Origin: Gordonia aichiensis NBRC 108223
Lineage (GTDB): Bacteria > Actinomycetota > Actinomycetes > Mycobacteriales > Mycobacteriaceae
Assembly (NCBI RefSeq): GCF_000332975.1
Contig: NZ_BANR01000016.1
Span: 84,207-148,206 of the forward strand
Direction: 5' to 3'
Length of the DNA: 64,000 nucleotides
Shown: one piece after another, positions 19,662 through 29,867 of the stretch
Numbering within the stretch: position 1 is the first letter of the stretch
Layout: each line of letters starts with the position of its first letter
The notes under the pieces: generated by a model
Told to the model about the DNA's origin: nothing
Database searches by the model: none
What the model saw: the letters and a program-made list of their open reading frames with translations, nothing else
Position numbers and translations under genes: made by a program

Positions 19662-20195
19662 TTGAAGTTCCCTAAGTTCGTAGGTGCCACCATCATGGCC
19701 GCGGCAGTTGCCACCTCCCTCGCGGCGTGTGGCAGCGACGATTCCGACGACGCTCCCACGGTTGCCACGACGACCAGCGCCGCCGCAACGTCCGAGGCGG
19801 GTGCGTCGGGTGCAGACGCCGGGGTCACCAACCCGAACGTCCGTCCGAGCGTCGCCACGCTGAACGCGATGCTGGACAAGGCACTCGACCCGGAGGTGCC
19901 CAACTCGGAGAAGACCGAGCTCGTCCAGGGATCGGAGAAGGATCCCCAGCTCTTCGACAAGCTGGTCAAGGCCCGCCAGGACAACAAGGACGTCACCTAC
20001 CAGATCTTCCCGCCGGTCATCCCGGCCGGACCGAACAAGGCGACGGTCAAGGTTCAGGTGAAGCTGCCCGACAACCCGCCGACCAAGCTCGACGCCCAGA
20101 TCGTGTACGACGGCGGACGCTGGAAGCTCGCGAGCGACTCGGTGTGCCCGATCCTGTCCGGCAACAACGTCAAGAGCGCCATGTGCCCCAAGTGA
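19662..20195 (+). CDS. MTB12/CFP-2-like lipoprotein
   Basis: A secreted, probably lipid-anchored protein of the mycobacterial low-molecular-weight antigen MTB12 type. The signal peptide ends in the lipobox LAAC with Cys23. A short acidic and Ala/Thr linker leads to a single domain (about 60-177) with VRPSVATLNAMLDKALDPEVP..KTELVQGSE and KLASDSVCPIL, characteristic of the family. Function unknown; homologues are abundant in culture filtrate. The start is TTG 19662, with GAGGAAG at 19651-19657. 177 aa. A 288-bp divergent spacer separates it from ansA and a strong terminator follows. Confidence 0.82.
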   Translation: MKFPKFVGATIMAAAVATSLAACGSDDSDDAPTVATTTSAAATSEAGASGADAGVTNPNVRPSVATLNAMLDKALDPEVPNSEKTELVQGSEKDPQLFDKLVKARQDNKDVTYQIFPPVIPAGPNKATVKVQVKLPDNPPTKLDAQIVYDGGRWKLASDSVCPILSGNNVKSAMCPK

Positions 20196-20242
20196 CCTGA
20201 CACCGGCTGACGGCAACTGCCGAGTCGGCGCTCCGAGTCACG

Positions 20243-20280
20243 ACGAACGCCCCTGTCCCGCGCGGGACAGGGGCGTTCGT
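20243..20280. terminator. Strong bidirectional hairpin terminator
   Basis: A perfect 18-bp stem (ACGAACGCCCCTGTCCCG at 20243-20260 and its inverse at 20263-20280) with a 2-base centre lies between the convergent MTB12-like and DUF6263-like lipoprotein genes. No U-run. It is the most stable hairpin I see in the window. Confidence 0.85.
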
Positions 20281-20304
20281 GCGTGTCGCGATTGCTCCGG
20301 CGCG

Positions 20305-21297
20305 TCACTTCCAGGTGTACGAGAAGCCGATCTTCTGCAGAAGCGGCTGGGCCGGATCGGCGCCGATCAGTTCGCGTGCCCCCGTGTAGGTGCCCGTGCC
20401 GCTGATGGGTAGGCCGCGAGTGACATCCATGACCAGGCTCCCCGAGCCGGTGTAGGAGTAACGGGCGATGGTCAGCGTGGTGTCCGCTCCGGGTATCGCA
20501 TACACCGAGTTGACCGGCGACTCGTCGGTGGTGAAGTCGACGGTCACACGGTTGCCCTCCCACGCCTTGAGTGTCGCGGTGATCGTCTGCGTCAGGGTCG
20601 TGGCCGCGGTGATGGTTCGTTCGGTTCGCCACGTCGCGCCAACACCGATCGGCTCCGTGGGGAAGGGAATCGCGTTCTGAAACGTCTGGACCAGCGCCTG
20701 CTCGATCGCGCTGCGGGCCTCGGACCCCGAATCGCGCGTCGGGATCAGCCGCAGCGACACCGGCGCAGCTCCGGGGCCGAGCGCCACGCCTGCCTTCGCG
20801 TCCCTTGCCGCGGCCAACTGCTCGTCGAGCGTCGGGTCGGGCGAGGTCGGGGCGCCGAGCGTCATCTCGAGATCGGTGTTGTCGGTGCAATGGAAGGCCG
20901 CCGTGATCGGGATGTCAACGGTCTGCTCGGTCGTGGCGTCGGTCGACGCGACCGACGACGTCGTGGCCAAGTTCGACGTCTGTGGTCGCGTCCGATCGGG
21001 GGCGCCGCCGACCACCCGGTGCGGTTGGTTGCCTGCTGAGGTCACGACGACCGCCGCGGGAGGTATGGGGATCAGGTTCGCGTCGGCGTGGCCCGACGTC
21101 GAGGTGGTGGTGCACCCGGAGCCGGCCCCGGACGAGGTGTCCGCGGACGGGTGGTCGTCGGCGGGATCGGAGCCGCACCCCGCCAGCACGAGCCCGCAGA
21201 CCAGTGCGGTTGCGGCGGATCCCAGCGCGAGTCGACGGCGCGCGGCGTGGCGTCGAGAAGTCGGTTGACCGGCGGTACGACGGGTCGGATCGGACAC
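20305..21297 (-). CDS. Putative lipoprotein, DUF6263-like
   Basis: Function unknown. From GTG 21297 the product has a basic n-region, a hydrophobic core [18 protein letters not shown] with lipobox LAGC, then an Asp/Ser-rich linker. The mature part (about residues 100-330) is rich in Thr and beta-prone, with [14 protein letters not shown] and [10 protein letters not shown] segments resembling DUF6263 proteins of actinobacteria. A longer reading frame to 21531 would run through the divergent lspA start and is not supported. 330 aa. Divergent from lspA with 39 bp between starts, so the two promoters must overlap. Confidence 0.65.
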   Translation of the reverse strand: MSDPTRRTAGQPTSRRHAARRRLALGSAATALVCGLVLAGCGSDPADDHPSADTSSGAGSGCTTTSTSGHADANLIPIPPAAVVVTSAGNQPHRVVGGAPDRTRPQTSNLATTSSVASTDATTEQTVDIPITAAFHCTDNTDLEMTLGAPTSPDPTLDEQLAAARDAKAGVALGPGAAPVSLRLIPTRDSGSEARSAIEQALVQTFQNAIPFPTEPIGVGATWRTERTITAATTLTQTITATLKAWEGNRVTVDFTTDESPVNSVYAIPGADTTLTIARYSYTGSGSLVMDVTRGLPISGTGTYTGARELIGADPAQPLLQKIGFSYTWK

Positions 21298-21336
21298 GCC
21301 AGTCAGCGTATTGCACGTGTCAGGGATGATGATGAG

Positions 21337-21990
21337 GTGGATGAGCGACCCGACCCGACGCAGAACCCGACCGATCCCGGGGAGACCGGTGAGAACAGCC
21401 GCGGCGGAAAGCTGCGCACCTCGACAGCGGTACTGGCACTGCTGGCGGTGATCGCGATGATCGTGATCGCACTCGACGTGGCAACCAAATCGCTGGTCGT
21501 CGCGTTTCTCGATCCAGAACGACCGGTGCACATCATCGGCGACGCGGTCACGCTGCGGCTCGTACGCAACAGTGGCGCCGCGTTCTCGATGGCCTCGGGT
21601 TATACCTGGGTGCTGACACTGATCGCGCTCGCTGTCGTGGTCGTCATCATCCGGTTCAGCGGCCGACTGCGGTCGGGATGGTGGGTTCTCGGACTCGGTC
21701 TCGTCCTCGGCGGTGCCATCGGCAATCTGATCGACCGGATCTTCCGCGACCCGGCGCCACTACGCGGTCACGTCGTCGACTTCGTCTCGGTCGGCTGGTG
21801 GCCGGTGTTCAACGTCGCCGACTCCGCGGTCGTCTGCGGTGCGGTGCTGCTCGTCGTGCTGTCGCTGCTCGGCTTCGACTACGACGGCACGCGCTCGGGG
21901 TTCGCGGCCGGCCGCGCCGGGCATCACGATGCCGACGGTGCGCGCGCCGACGAGAAGTCGGCGTCGACCACGGAGGAACGAGATGCGTGA
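21337..21990 (+). CDS. lspA: Lipoprotein signal peptidase (signal peptidase II)
   Basis: An inner-membrane aspartyl protease that cleaves prolipoproteins before the lipidated Cys. The catalytic aspartates are Asp133 in GNLIDRI and Asp162 in NVADSAV; the conserved VRNSGAAFS loop is at 76-84. Four hydrophobic segments are visible, at about 28-50, 90-106, 115-130 and 160-180. I chose GTG 21337 as the first plausible in-frame start after the divergent neighbour. The ~28-residue hydrophilic N-terminus and ~35-residue acidic C-terminus lie outside the core. 217 aa. It overlaps the following pseudouridine synthase gene by 8 bp. Its substrates here include the MTB12-like, DUF6263-like and Mce lipoproteins. 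Confidence 0.93.
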   Translation: MDERPDPTQNPTDPGETGENSRGGKLRTSTAVLALLAVIAMIVIALDVATKSLVVAFLDPERPVHIIGDAVTLRLVRNSGAAFSMASGYTWVLTLIALAVVVVIIRFSGRLRSGWWVLGLGLVLGGAIGNLIDRIFRDPAPLRGHVVDFVSVGWWPVFNVADSAVVCGAVLLVVLSLLGFDYDGTRSGFAAGRAGHHDADGARADEKSASTTEERDA

Positions 21991-22909
21991 CTCGCGCTCC
22001 ATGCCGGTTCCCGACGGCATCGCAGGCATGCGTCTGGATGCGGGCGTCTCCCGCATCCTGGGACTCTCCCGGACGGTGGTGGCCAACCTCGCCGATGCGG
22101 GCGACGTGACCGTCGACGGGGTCGCGGTGGGCAAATCGCACAAGCTCGCCGCCGGGAGTTGGCTCGACGTCCTGCTGCCCGAGCCCGACGAGCCGCTGCG
22201 TGTCGAGCCGACACCTGTCGAAGACCTGACGGTGATCTATCACGATTCCGACATCATCGTCGTCGACAAACCTGTTGGCGTCGCTGCGCACCCGTCGCTC
22301 GGATGGAGCGGTCCGACCGTCGTCGGCGCACTGGATGCCGCGGGATTCCGGATCTCGACGTCGGGGGCGGCAGAACGGCAGGGCATCGTGTCGCGTCTGG
22401 ACGTAGGGACGTCGGGCTTGATGGTTGTCGCGGCATCAGAGCACGGGTACACGATGCTCAAGCGCGCGTTCCGCGATCGCGAGGTCGAGAAGGGGTATCA
22501 CGCCCTGGTGCAGGGACATCTCGATCCGCCGACCGGGACCATCGACGCGGCCATCGGCCGACATCGCGGTGCGGACTGGAAGTTCGCGGTGACCGCCAAC
22601 GGCAAGCCGAGCATCACCCACTACGACACTCTGGAGATGTTCGCCGCCGCATCGCTGCTCGACATTCATCTCGAGACAGGTCGGACGCACCAGATCCGCG
22701 TGCATTTCTCCGCGCTGCACCATCCGTGCTGCGGTGACCTGACCTATGGCGCCGATCCGGTGTTGGCCGCGCGCCTCGGTCTACAACGTCAGTGGCTGCA
22801 CGCTCGCTCGCTCGGGTTCACGCATCCCGCCGACGGTCGTTGGGTGGAGTTCACGAGTCCCTATCCGGCAGACCTTGCGCACGCTCTCGACGTCCTCCGG
22901 GAGACCTGA
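21983..22909 (+). CDS. RluA/RluD-family pseudouridine synthase
   Basis: Isomerises uridine in rRNA; homologues modify 23S rRNA, but the exact target here is not readable. An S4-like RNA-binding segment (about residues 12-75) precedes the catalytic domain. The catalytic Asp140 lies in SRLDVGTSG, where the usual His of HRLD is Ser. [14 protein letters not shown] near residue 232 is the second family signature. ATG 21983 has GGAGG at 21972-21976 and overlaps lspA by 8 bp, so the two are co-translated as in M. tuberculosis (Rv1539-Rv1540). 308 aa. Confidence 0.92.
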   Translation: MRDSRSMPVPDGIAGMRLDAGVSRILGLSRTVVANLADAGDVTVDGVAVGKSHKLAAGSWLDVLLPEPDEPLRVEPTPVEDLTVIYHDSDIIVVDKPVGVAAHPSLGWSGPTVVGALDAAGFRISTSGAAERQGIVSRLDVGTSGLMVVAASEHGYTMLKRAFRDREVEKGYHALVQGHLDPPTGTIDAAIGRHRGADWKFAVTANGKPSITHYDTLEMFAAASLLDIHLETGRTHQIRVHFSALHHPCCGDLTYGADPVLAARLGLQRQWLHARSLGFTHPADGRWVEFTSPYPADLAHALDVLRET

Positions 22910-23015
22910 TCGTGCGCCCGCGACGACACGCCGCGGGCGACACTCCGGGATCCCCGCCTCATCTGTCACACCCAGGCGCGGCATCTCCGTGACTGTCGGA
23001 GGGGAGTCCTACAGT

Positions 23016-23043
23016 GGTTGGGATCGATCGGTTGGGATCGATC
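23016..23043. repeat. 14-bp tandem direct repeat upstream of dnaE1
   Basis: GGTTGGGATCGATC occurs twice without a gap (23016-23029, 23030-23043), 61 bp before the dnaE1 start in a 194-bp intergenic region. Each copy contains the palindrome GATCGATC-like core. It may be a regulator-binding repeat or slippage. Confidence 0.6.
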
Positions 23044-23103
23044 AACACACGCACATCAGTGACGTTCTCGTGAGAGGACGTCCCTCCGAGGTGAGAGGCA
23101 TCC

Positions 23104-26100
23104 GTGGCCGGTTCGTTTGTCCACCTGCACAACCACACCGAGTACTCGATGCTCGACGGTGCCGCGAAGGTGTCGCCCCTGTTCGCGGAGGCCAAACGGC
23201 TGGGTATGACCGCGATCGGCATGACCGACCACGGCAACATGTTCGGTGCCAGCGAGTTCTACAACACCGCTGTCAAGAACGAGATCAAGCCGATCATCGG
23301 TATCGAGGCGTACATCGCCCCGGAGTCGCGGTTCAACACCAAGCGCATCCAGTGGGGTACCCGCGATCAGAAGGACGACGACGTCTCCGGCTCGGGCGCG
23401 TACACGCACATGACCATGGTCGCCGAGAACGCGACCGGACTGCGCAATCTGTTCAAGCTGTCGTCGCTGGCGTCCATCGAAGGCCAGCTCGGCAAGTGGT
23501 CACGTATGGATGCCGAACTCATCGCGGAGTACGCCGAGGGCATCATCGCGACAACGGGGTGTCCGTCGGGTGAGGTACAGACGCGCCTGCGGCTCGGCCA
23601 CGACCGGGAGGCGCTCGAGGCCGCCGCGAAGTGGCAGGAGATCTTCGGCAAGGAGAACTTCTACCTCGAATTGATGGAGCACGGTCTCGAGATCGAGCGC
23701 CGCGTGCGCGACGGACTGCTCGACATCGGTCGCAAGCTCGGCATCAAGCCGGTCGTCACCAACGACTGCCACTACGTGACCAAAGACCACGCCTCCAGCC
23801 ATGAGGCGCTGCTGTGCGTGCAGACCGGGAAGACGCTGTCCGACCCGACCCGCTTCAAGTTCGACGGCGACGGGTACTACCTGAAATCCGCCGACGAGAT
23901 GCGGGCGCAGTGGGATTCGGTCATCCCCGGTGCGTGCGACAGCACCCTCGAGATCGGCGAGCGGGTCCAGTCCTACGCCGACGTGTTCACACACCGCGAC
24001 CGCATGCCGGTGTTCGACGTACCCGAGGGTGAGTCGCAGCAGACCTGGCTGCGTAAAGAGGTCGCCAAGGGACTCGCCGAGCGCCGCTTCGCCGGTGTGG
24101 AGGTCCCCGAGGACTATCAGCGCCGAGCAAACTATGAGCTCGACGTCATCATCCAGATGGGGTTCCCGGCGTACTTCCTCGTGGTCGGCGATCTGATCCG
24201 TCACGCACACGAGGTGGGTATCCGCGTCGGACCGGGTCGTGGTTCGGCAGCGGGATCTCTCGTCGCCTGGGCGTTGGGAATCACCAACATCGACCCCATC
24301 CCGCATGGACTGCTCTTCGAGCGATTCCTCAATCCCGAACGCGTCTCGATGCCCGATATCGACATCGACTTCGACGATCGTCGCCGCGGTGAGATGGTGC
24401 GCTATGCCACCGAGCGCTGGGGAGTCGACAAGGTCGCCCAGGTCATCACCTTCGGCACCATCAAGACCAAGGCCGCGATCAAGGACTCTGCACGGGTTCA
24501 GTTCGGCCAGCCGGGATTTGCCATCGCCGACCGGATCACCAAGGCGCTACCACCGCCCATCATGGCCAAGGACATCCCGGTCTGGGGCATCACGAACCCC
24601 GAGCACGAGCGGTTCGGTGAGGCCACCGAGGTTCGTACGCTGATCGAGACGGACCCCGACGTCAAGAAGATCTACGACACCGCGATCGGACTCGAGGGTC
24701 TGATCCGCAACGCAGGTGTGCACGCGTGCGCGGTGATCATGTCGTCCGAGCCGCTCACCGACGCGATCCCGGTCTGGAAGCGTGCGCAGGACGGCGCGAT
24801 CATCACCGGTTGGGATTACCCGTCGTGTGAGGCCATCGGCCTGTTGAAGATGGACTTCCTCGGACTGCGCAACCTCACCGTCATCGGCGACGCGCTCGAG
24901 AACATCAAACTCAACCGCGGTATCGAGCTCGATCTCGACACCCTGCCACTCGAGGACACCAAGACCTACGAGTTGCTGGCCAAGGGCGACACGCTCGGCG
25001 TGTTCCAGCTCGACGGCGCCGCCATGCGCGAGCTGCTGAAGATGATGCAGCCCACCGGGTTCGAAGACATCGTCGCCGTGCTCGCGTTGTATCGCCCCGG
25101 CCCGATGGGCGTGAACGCCCACACCGACTACGCAAAGCGCAAGAACGGTCTGCAGCAGATCAAGCCGATCCATCCCGAACTCGAGGAACCACTCAAGGAG
25201 ATCCTCGCCGAGACCTACGGCCTGATCGTCTACCAAGAGCAGATCATGCAGATCGCTCAGAAGGTCGCCGGCTACTCGCTCGGACAAGCAGACCTCCTAC
25301 GCCGCGCGATGGGCAAGAAGAAGAAGGAGATCCTCGACGAGGCCTACGACGGCTTCGCCGAGGGGATGCGCAACAACGGGTTTTCCCAGGGCGCCATCAC
25401 CGCGCTGTGGGACACCGTGCTCCCGTTCGCCGGCTACGCGTTCAACAAGTCGCATGCGGCCGGCTATGGTCTCGTCTCCTTCTGGACCGCCTACCTCAAG
25501 GCGAACTACCCCGCCGAGTACATGGCAGGACTGCTCACCTCCGTCGGCGACGACAAGGACAAGGCCGCCATCTACCTCGCCGACTGCCGCAAGCTCGGCA
25601 TCACGGTGCTGCCGCCCGACGTCAACGAATCGCAGCACAACTTTGCCGCTGTCGGGGCCGACATCCGGTTCGGTCTCGCCGCGATCCGCAACGTCGGGTC
25701 CGGCGTCGTGTCGTCGATCCTTGCCGCGCGCGACGAGAAGGGTAAGTTCACCAGCTTCTCCGACTACCTCAACAAGATCGACGTCACAGCCTGCAACAAG
25801 AAGGTCACCGAATCGTTGATCAAGGCCGGTGCCTTCGACTCGCTCGATCACCCGCGCAAGGGACTGTTCCTCATCCATGTCGAGGCGGTCGAGTCGGTCA
25901 TCGGCACCAAGAAGGCCGAGGCAATCGGCCAATTCGATCTGTTCGGCGATGCGGGCGGAGCCGACGACACCATGGCCGAGGTGTTCGCGGTCAAGGTGCC
26001 CGACCAGGAGTGGGACTCCAAACACAAGCTCGCACTCGAGCGAGAGATGCTGGGGCTCTACGTGTCCGGGCATCCGCTCAGCGGCGTCGAGCACGCGATC

Positions 26101-26646
26101 GCAGCGCAGACCGACACCTCCATCACCCAGTTGCTCGAGGGCAACATCTCCGACGGAGCGCAGATCACGATCGGCGGCATCATCTCGTCGGTCACCCGCA
26201 GGGTGAACAAGAAGGGCGAGCCGTGGGCAGCCGTCACCCTTGAAGACATGGTCGGTGGCGTGGAGGTCTACTTCTTCCCCCGGGCATTCCAGACCTACGG
26301 GATGGACATCGTCGCCGACAACATCGTGTTGGTGAAAGCGCGCGTGAACATGCGCGACGACTCGATGATGATCAGCGCCAACGATCTGGCGGTTCCCGAC
26401 CTGAATGCTGCCGGGGCAACCAAACCGGTTGCGCTCACGCTTGCCGCGCGTGCCTGCACTCCCGACCGCATGCAGGCACTCAAGCAGGTCCTCACCCGGC
26501 ACCCGGGTCCGGCGGACGTGCACGTGACACTCATCAGCGACGAGCGCTCGACGGTGCTGAAGCTGACCGAGTCATTGCGTGTCACGCCCAGTTCGGCACT
26601 GATGGGCGATCTCAAGGCGCTACTCGGACCGGCCTGCCTGGGCTGA
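23104..26646 (+). CDS. dnaE1: DNA polymerase III alpha subunit, replicative (DnaE1)
   Basis: The replicative C-family polymerase. An N-terminal PHP domain begins with [16 protein letters not shown]; its metal-binding residues are intact, which in mycobacteria gives DnaE1 its proofreading exonuclease. The polymerase active-site aspartates are in PDIDIDF at residues 417-423, with [14 protein letters not shown] just upstream. The tandem HhH and OB-fold regions ([24 protein letters not shown], about 1018-1041) follow. 1180 aa, normal for DnaE1. The start is GTG 23104 with GAGAGG upstream. Synteny with the lspA-rluD block supports assignment as DnaE1 rather than the mutagenic DnaE2. Confidence 0.97.
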   Translation: MAGSFVHLHNHTEYSMLDGAAKVSPLFAEAKRLGMTAIGMTDHGNMFGASEFYNTAVKNEIKPIIGIEAYIAPESRFNTKRIQWGTRDQKDDDVSGSGAYTHMTMVAENATGLRNLFKLSSLASIEGQLGKWSRMDAELIAEYAEGIIATTGCPSGEVQTRLRLGHDREALEAAAKWQEIFGKENFYLELMEHGLEIERRVRDGLLDIGRKLGIKPVVTNDCHYVTKDHASSHEALLCVQTGKTLSDPTRFKFDGDGYYLKSADEMRAQWDSVIPGACDSTLEIGERVQSYADVFTHRDRMPVFDVPEGESQQTWLRKEVAKGLAERRFAGVEVPEDYQRRANYELDVIIQMGFPAYFLVVGDLIRHAHEVGIRVGPGRGSAAGSLVAWALGITNIDPIPHGLLFERFLNPERVSMPDIDIDFDDRRRGEMVRYATERWGVDKVAQVITFGTIKTKAAIKDSARVQFGQPGFAIADRITKALPPPIMAKDIPVWGITNPEHERFGEATEVRTLIETDPDVKKIYDTAIGLEGLIRNAGVHACAVIMSSEPLTDAIPVWKRAQDGAIITGWDYPSCEAIGLLKMDFLGLRNLTVIGDALENIKLNRGIELDLDTLPLEDTKTYELLAKGDTLGVFQLDGAAMRELLKMMQPTGFEDIVAVLALYRPGPMGVNAHTDYAKRKNGLQQIKPIHPELEEPLKEILAETYGLIVYQEQIMQIAQKVAGYSLGQADLLRRAMGKKKKEILDEAYDGFAEGMRNNGFSQGAITALWDTVLPFAGYAFNKSHAAGYGLVSFWTAYLKANYPAEYMAGLLTSVGDDKDKAAIYLADCRKLGITVLPPDVNESQHNFAAVGADIRFGLAAIRNVGSGVVSSILAARDEKGKFTSFSDYLNKIDVTACNKKVTESLIKAGAFDSLDHPRKGLFLIHVEAVESVIGTKKAEAIGQFDLFGDAGGADDTMAEVFAVKVPDQEWDSKHKLALEREMLGLYVSGHPLSGVEHAIAAQTDTSITQLLEGNISDGAQITIGGIISSVTRRVNKKGEPWAAVTLEDMVGGVEVYFFPRAFQTYGMDIVADNIVLVKARVNMRDDSMMISANDLAVPDLNAAGATKPVALTLAARACTPDRMQALKQVLTRHPGPADVHVTLISDERSTVLKLTESLRVTPSSALMGDLKALLGPACLG

Positions 26647-26668
26647 CCGGCGCGGGTACGCTCCATCA

Positions 26669-28345
26669 ATGCCCGGTCACATCATCGTGCACGGCGCTGA
26701 CGCACTCACCGAGCGCATCAGTGACGAACTCCGCAGCGCCGGAGCGACCGTCGTGTCGCTGCACGATGCAGCCGAGCTCGTCGACCTCGACGTCGGGCAC
26801 GCCGCTGCTGTGGTGTGTCCCGGTTCCGACGACGCGGTCAACCTCGAGATAGCGCTGCTCGCTCGACAACTCAGTGCCACCGTGCGCGTCGTCGCCAACG
26901 TATCCAATGGGGTGCTGCGCGACGCGGTGGCTCTCGGCAACGGCCCGGGTGCCGTCCTCGACGTCGCCGAACTCGCGGGGCCGTCCGTGGTCGAGGCGTG
27001 CCTGGGCCGGACAACTCATCCGATCACCGTCGCAGACAACGAGTTCGTCGTTTCCGGTGCGTACGCGCCGCGGGCTGCGACGTTGCGTGCCTTGTATGGC
27101 GATCTCGCGCCCGTGGCCGTGCTGCGCGGCGAGAACAGCGCCACGCCCGGCGAGGTGGTGCCGTCACCGGGCCGCGACCTCGATGTCGCCGAGGGCGACT
27201 GGGTGACGTTGATCGGCACTCCCGGTCAGCTCGCCGAGCAGCACATCGTCGTCGACCGTGATGCGACGGGTGGGCACCGCAGACACCATCGACCGCTGCC
27301 GCACCGAATTCTCACAGGGCTCAGGGCCTTTCGAGATGACGTCAACCCCAACCTCTTCCGGGCGCTCGGGGTATCGCTCGCACTGCTCCTCGGGGCGACC
27401 GTGCTCCTGCGGTACACCTATCATCGCCCTGGCATGAGCTTCGTCGACGCGCTCTACTTCTCCACCGAGACGATTGCGACCGTCGGATACGGCGATTTCA
27501 GTTTCGTCGGGCAGCCGACCTGGCTTCGGCTGTTCTCCATCGCGCTGATGTTCGCGGGCATCACGACGACGGCCATCCTCATGGCGTTCATCGCTGATCT
27601 TTTGCTGTCGCAACGTCTCTCGGTGTCCGCTGGGCGTCGCAGGGTGCGCGAGTACTCCGGACACGTCGTCGTGGTGGGATTGGGTTCATTCGGCATCCGC
27701 GTCGCGGGCGACCTCACGGCGCTTGGCTACGATGTCGCGGTCATCGAGCGCAACGACGACAACCGCTATCTCGACGCAGCCGCCGAACTCGACGTCCCGG
27801 TCGTCTTCGGCGATGCGACGCTGCGTCGAACGCTCTCCGACGCCGGTATCGAACGGGCGCGGGCGGTCGCGGTGCTGACCCATGACGACATGGTCAACAT
27901 CGAGACAGGCATCATCGTGCGCGAACTGCTCGGTCGGCGCTGGACGCGCACCGAAGCCAGGCCGGGTGTGCCGGTGGTGATGCGTGTCTACGACCAGGCA
28001 CTGGGCTCGGCGGTCGCCCACCGGTTCGGCTTTCAGAATGTGCGCTCGACCGTCGAACTCGCCGCACCCTGGTTCATCGGCGCCGCACTGGGACTGCAGG
28101 TGATCGCCACGTTCTCGGCGGGGCAGAGGTCATTCATGGTCGGCGGACTGTTCATCCGGAAGGGGAGTGCACTCGACGGCCTTGCCATGGAGGAGCTCCC
28201 GACGAGAACCCGCATCATTGCCATCGTGCGCGGGGGAGGCTCGATCCTCCATCCCCGACGCGACGACCGTCTCGCCGCTGACGATACCGTCTACCTGGTT
28301 GGCCCCTATCACGAGCTCTTCGACACACTCCGCGACGGACGGTGA
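26669..28345 (+). CDS. Potassium channel with two RCK/TrkA-like regulatory parts
   Basis: A membrane protein built as cytoplasmic region, pore, then cytoplasmic RCK domain. Residues 1-200 look like a degenerate TrkA-N/C module. Hydrophobic helices at about 231-250 and 285-315 flank a pore loop with the K+ selectivity filter TVGYGD at 271-276. The Rossmann motif VVVVGLGSFGIRVAGDL starts near residue 332, and a TrkA-C-like end (GSILHPRRDDRLAADDTVYLVGP) closes the protein. 558 aa. The architecture suggests a nucleotide- or ligand-gated K+ channel. The start is ATG 26669, 22 bp after dnaE1. N-terminal Rossmann glycines are weak, so that half may be structural. Confidence 0.82.
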   Translation: MPGHIIVHGADALTERISDELRSAGATVVSLHDAAELVDLDVGHAAAVVCPGSDDAVNLEIALLARQLSATVRVVANVSNGVLRDAVALGNGPGAVLDVAELAGPSVVEACLGRTTHPITVADNEFVVSGAYAPRAATLRALYGDLAPVAVLRGENSATPGEVVPSPGRDLDVAEGDWVTLIGTPGQLAEQHIVVDRDATGGHRRHHRPLPHRILTGLRAFRDDVNPNLFRALGVSLALLLGATVLLRYTYHRPGMSFVDALYFSTETIATVGYGDFSFVGQPTWLRLFSIALMFAGITTTAILMAFIADLLLSQRLSVSAGRRRVREYSGHVVVVGLGSFGIRVAGDLTALGYDVAVIERNDDNRYLDAAAELDVPVVFGDATLRRTLSDAGIERARAVAVLTHDDMVNIETGIIVRELLGRRWTRTEARPGVPVVMRVYDQALGSAVAHRFGFQNVRSTVELAAPWFIGAALGLQVIATFSAGQRSFMVGGLFIRKGSALDGLAMEELPTRTRIIAIVRGGGSILHPRRDDRLAADDTVYLVGPYHELFDTLRDGR

Positions 28346-28381
28346 CCTCGATCACCGACGAACTACCTGGCCAGAGGCATG

Positions 28382-28433
28382 CGAAACAAATGTTTCGGGC
28401 GCCCGAACAATTCCTCGCAGGTGGGTCTATACT
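28382..28433 (+). promoter_or_regulatory. Dyad and -10 element before a small membrane gene
   Basis: CGAAACA-AA-TGTTTCG (28382-28397) is a perfect 7-bp inverted repeat with a 2-bp centre. TATACT at 28428-28433 is a good -10 hexamer, 31 bp before ATG 28465. No clear -35 is present. The dyad would sit at about -50 relative to the likely transcription start, fitting an activator or upstream operator. Confidence 0.5.
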
Positions 28434-28464
28434 CGACACCAAGGCCAAGCGAACGAGGTGTCCG

Positions 28465-28743
28465 ATGACAGTTCTGATCGAGTCCAACGGCTCCCACCGG
28501 AGCCGGGGACGCTCAGTTGATGCCACACACACGATCGAGATCGCCGGAGTGTGCTGGCCCGCACACAAGCTCTACGCGGTGGTCGCTGCCGCCGTCGCTG
28601 CGCTCGTCGTCCTTGTCGTGACCCGGTCACCCGAGAGCGCCGCGTGGTCGTCTGCCGCGACGGGCGTTGCGGTGTGGTTCGCCGTCGGGTGTCTTACACG
28701 CGGTCAGCGGCCGGGGAACGCGGCGACGGATCCGGCCGAGTAA
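28465..28743 (+). CDS. Small membrane protein, function unknown
   Basis: I do not recognise the family. 92 aa with about 30 hydrophilic residues, then two hydrophobic segments at about 37-55 and 62-77, and a short polar tail. ATG 28465 has GAGG at 28455-28458 and a -10 hexamer upstream; an in-frame reading that starts at 28342 would overlap the K+ channel end and include the promoter dyad. The 3' end overlaps the convergent beta-propeller gene by 40 bp, unusual in this window. Its own promoter and dyad argue for a real, regulated gene. Confidence 0.6.
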   Translation: MTVLIESNGSHRSRGRSVDATHTIEIAGVCWPAHKLYAVVAAAVAALVVLVVTRSPESAAWSSAATGVAVWFAVGCLTRGQRPGNAATDPAE

Positions 28744-29711
28744 CCGCCGGGGATCTCGAAGATCCGTCCGTCGAAGCCTGCCCGGTAGAGGTGTCCGGCG
28801 GAGAAACCGCCTGTCGATCTCCCGTACGACACCACACTCGACAACGGCAGCCCGCTCGCCAGCACGCAGTAGCGTCCGGGTGACGTGATCCGCACGATCT
28901 GGCCACTCGCGTTGAACGGAACCACCGGTCGGTCGGCGGCGTCGAGTGTCAGCCCGTCCGGTGCCGCTAGCGCGTCGGCGCCACCGAGGGTCAACAGACT
29001 CTGGATGACGCGGGGGTTGGCGGTGGAGATGCGGCTGACTCCAGGATTGGCGAACGTTCGGGAGACGTAGAGGAAGCTGTCATCGCGGTTCAGTACGGCG
29101 CCGTTCGCGCTCGGGATGGCGCCCCAGTTGCCCTGTACCGCCCCGGTAGGCGTGATACGGCCGACCAGATTGCCGAAGCCGTTGGTGGCGTACACATTTC
29201 CGCGTGCCGACACGTCCATTCCATCTGCCGCGGACAGTCCACCGACCCATGGCCGGAGGGCGAGGGTGTTGACGTCGAGGCGAGCGATCGCGCCCGGACG
29301 GATCGCGTCGCCGAGAAACACCCGAGGGTCGGAGCCGTAGCCGACGAGCAGTGTGCCGTCCGGGGCCCATGCAAGCGCTCCGGCGCCGCCGGAGGGAACC
29401 TTGGCGATCGGCACGGCACCCGCGCCGGGACGATCGAGCCGAAACACCCGTCCGCTGACGAGGTCGGTGGTGTATAGCCGCCCGCGTGCATCGACGGTCA
29501 GCCCTTCCAGGGCTGCGCCGGGGACAGTGCCGACAAGGCGGGCGGGCACCGCGCCGCCCGCGCACGGTACAGCAGCATCGGCAGACCCTGCGCCGATAGA
29601 GGTAGCGGTGACCACCGAAGCCGTGGCTGCGGCGACGGTGGTGACGAGTGCGGTGGTGGCGAGTGCGGCGGTCCGTCGAAGGCCGAGACCGGGGATGAGG
29701 CGTCGGAACAT
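28704..29711 (-). CDS. Secreted SMP-30/NHL-like beta-propeller protein
   Basis: Exported protein of unknown ligand. From ATG 29711 (RBS GGAGG just upstream on the minus strand) it has a signal peptide: an Arg-rich start MFRRLIPGLGLRR, a hydrophobic Ala/Thr/Val core, and a likely cleavage after ADA near residue 47. Repeated blades follow, with motifs such as GLTVDARGRLYTTD, ALAWAPDGTLLVGYG, GMDVSARGNVYATN and GLTLDAADRPVV, typical of SMP-30/gluconolactonase or NHL propellers. 335 aa. A twin-arginine motif is not clear. The reading frame stays open upstream to 30812, but that part is antisense to ilvA and not coding. Confidence 0.72.
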   Translation of the reverse strand: MFRRLIPGLGLRRTAALATTALVTTVAAATASVVTATSIGAGSADAAVPCAGGAVPARLVGTVPGAALEGLTVDARGRLYTTDLVSGRVFRLDRPGAGAVPIAKVPSGGAGALAWAPDGTLLVGYGSDPRVFLGDAIRPGAIARLDVNTLALRPWVGGLSAADGMDVSARGNVYATNGFGNLVGRITPTGAVQGNWGAIPSANGAVLNRDDSFLYVSRTFANPGVSRISTANPRVIQSLLTLGGADALAAPDGLTLDAADRPVVPFNASGQIVRITSPGRYCVLASGLPLSSVVSYGRSTGGFSAGHLYRAGFDGRIFEIPGGYSAGSVAAFPGR

Positions 29712-29867
29712 GCCGACCTCCTGCGTGTCGTTCGCCGCGACTGCTGTGAGTCGAGTCGCCACTGTGCTGGACGAAGGAGGTGCCGGCGAGGCCGCGACGA
29801 CATGGATGGACGTTTCCGATGCTACGACGATCGGGTCGCCCGACGAGGGATTTTTCGAGGTGAGACG

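Noticed and set aside
23016..23043. Short CRISPR-like or origin-like repeat
   Set aside because: Only two copies without spacers and no DnaA-box pattern or cas genes nearby.
25297..26523. 408-codon minus-strand frame within dnaE1
   Set aside because: Shadow of the polymerase reading frame, no motifs or RBS.
28382..28397. Possible LexA/SOS box before the small membrane gene
   Set aside because: CGAAAC-N4-GTTTCG does not align with the mycobacterial TCGAAC-N4-GTTCGA consensus: the arms are shifted by one base and only three positions per arm match.
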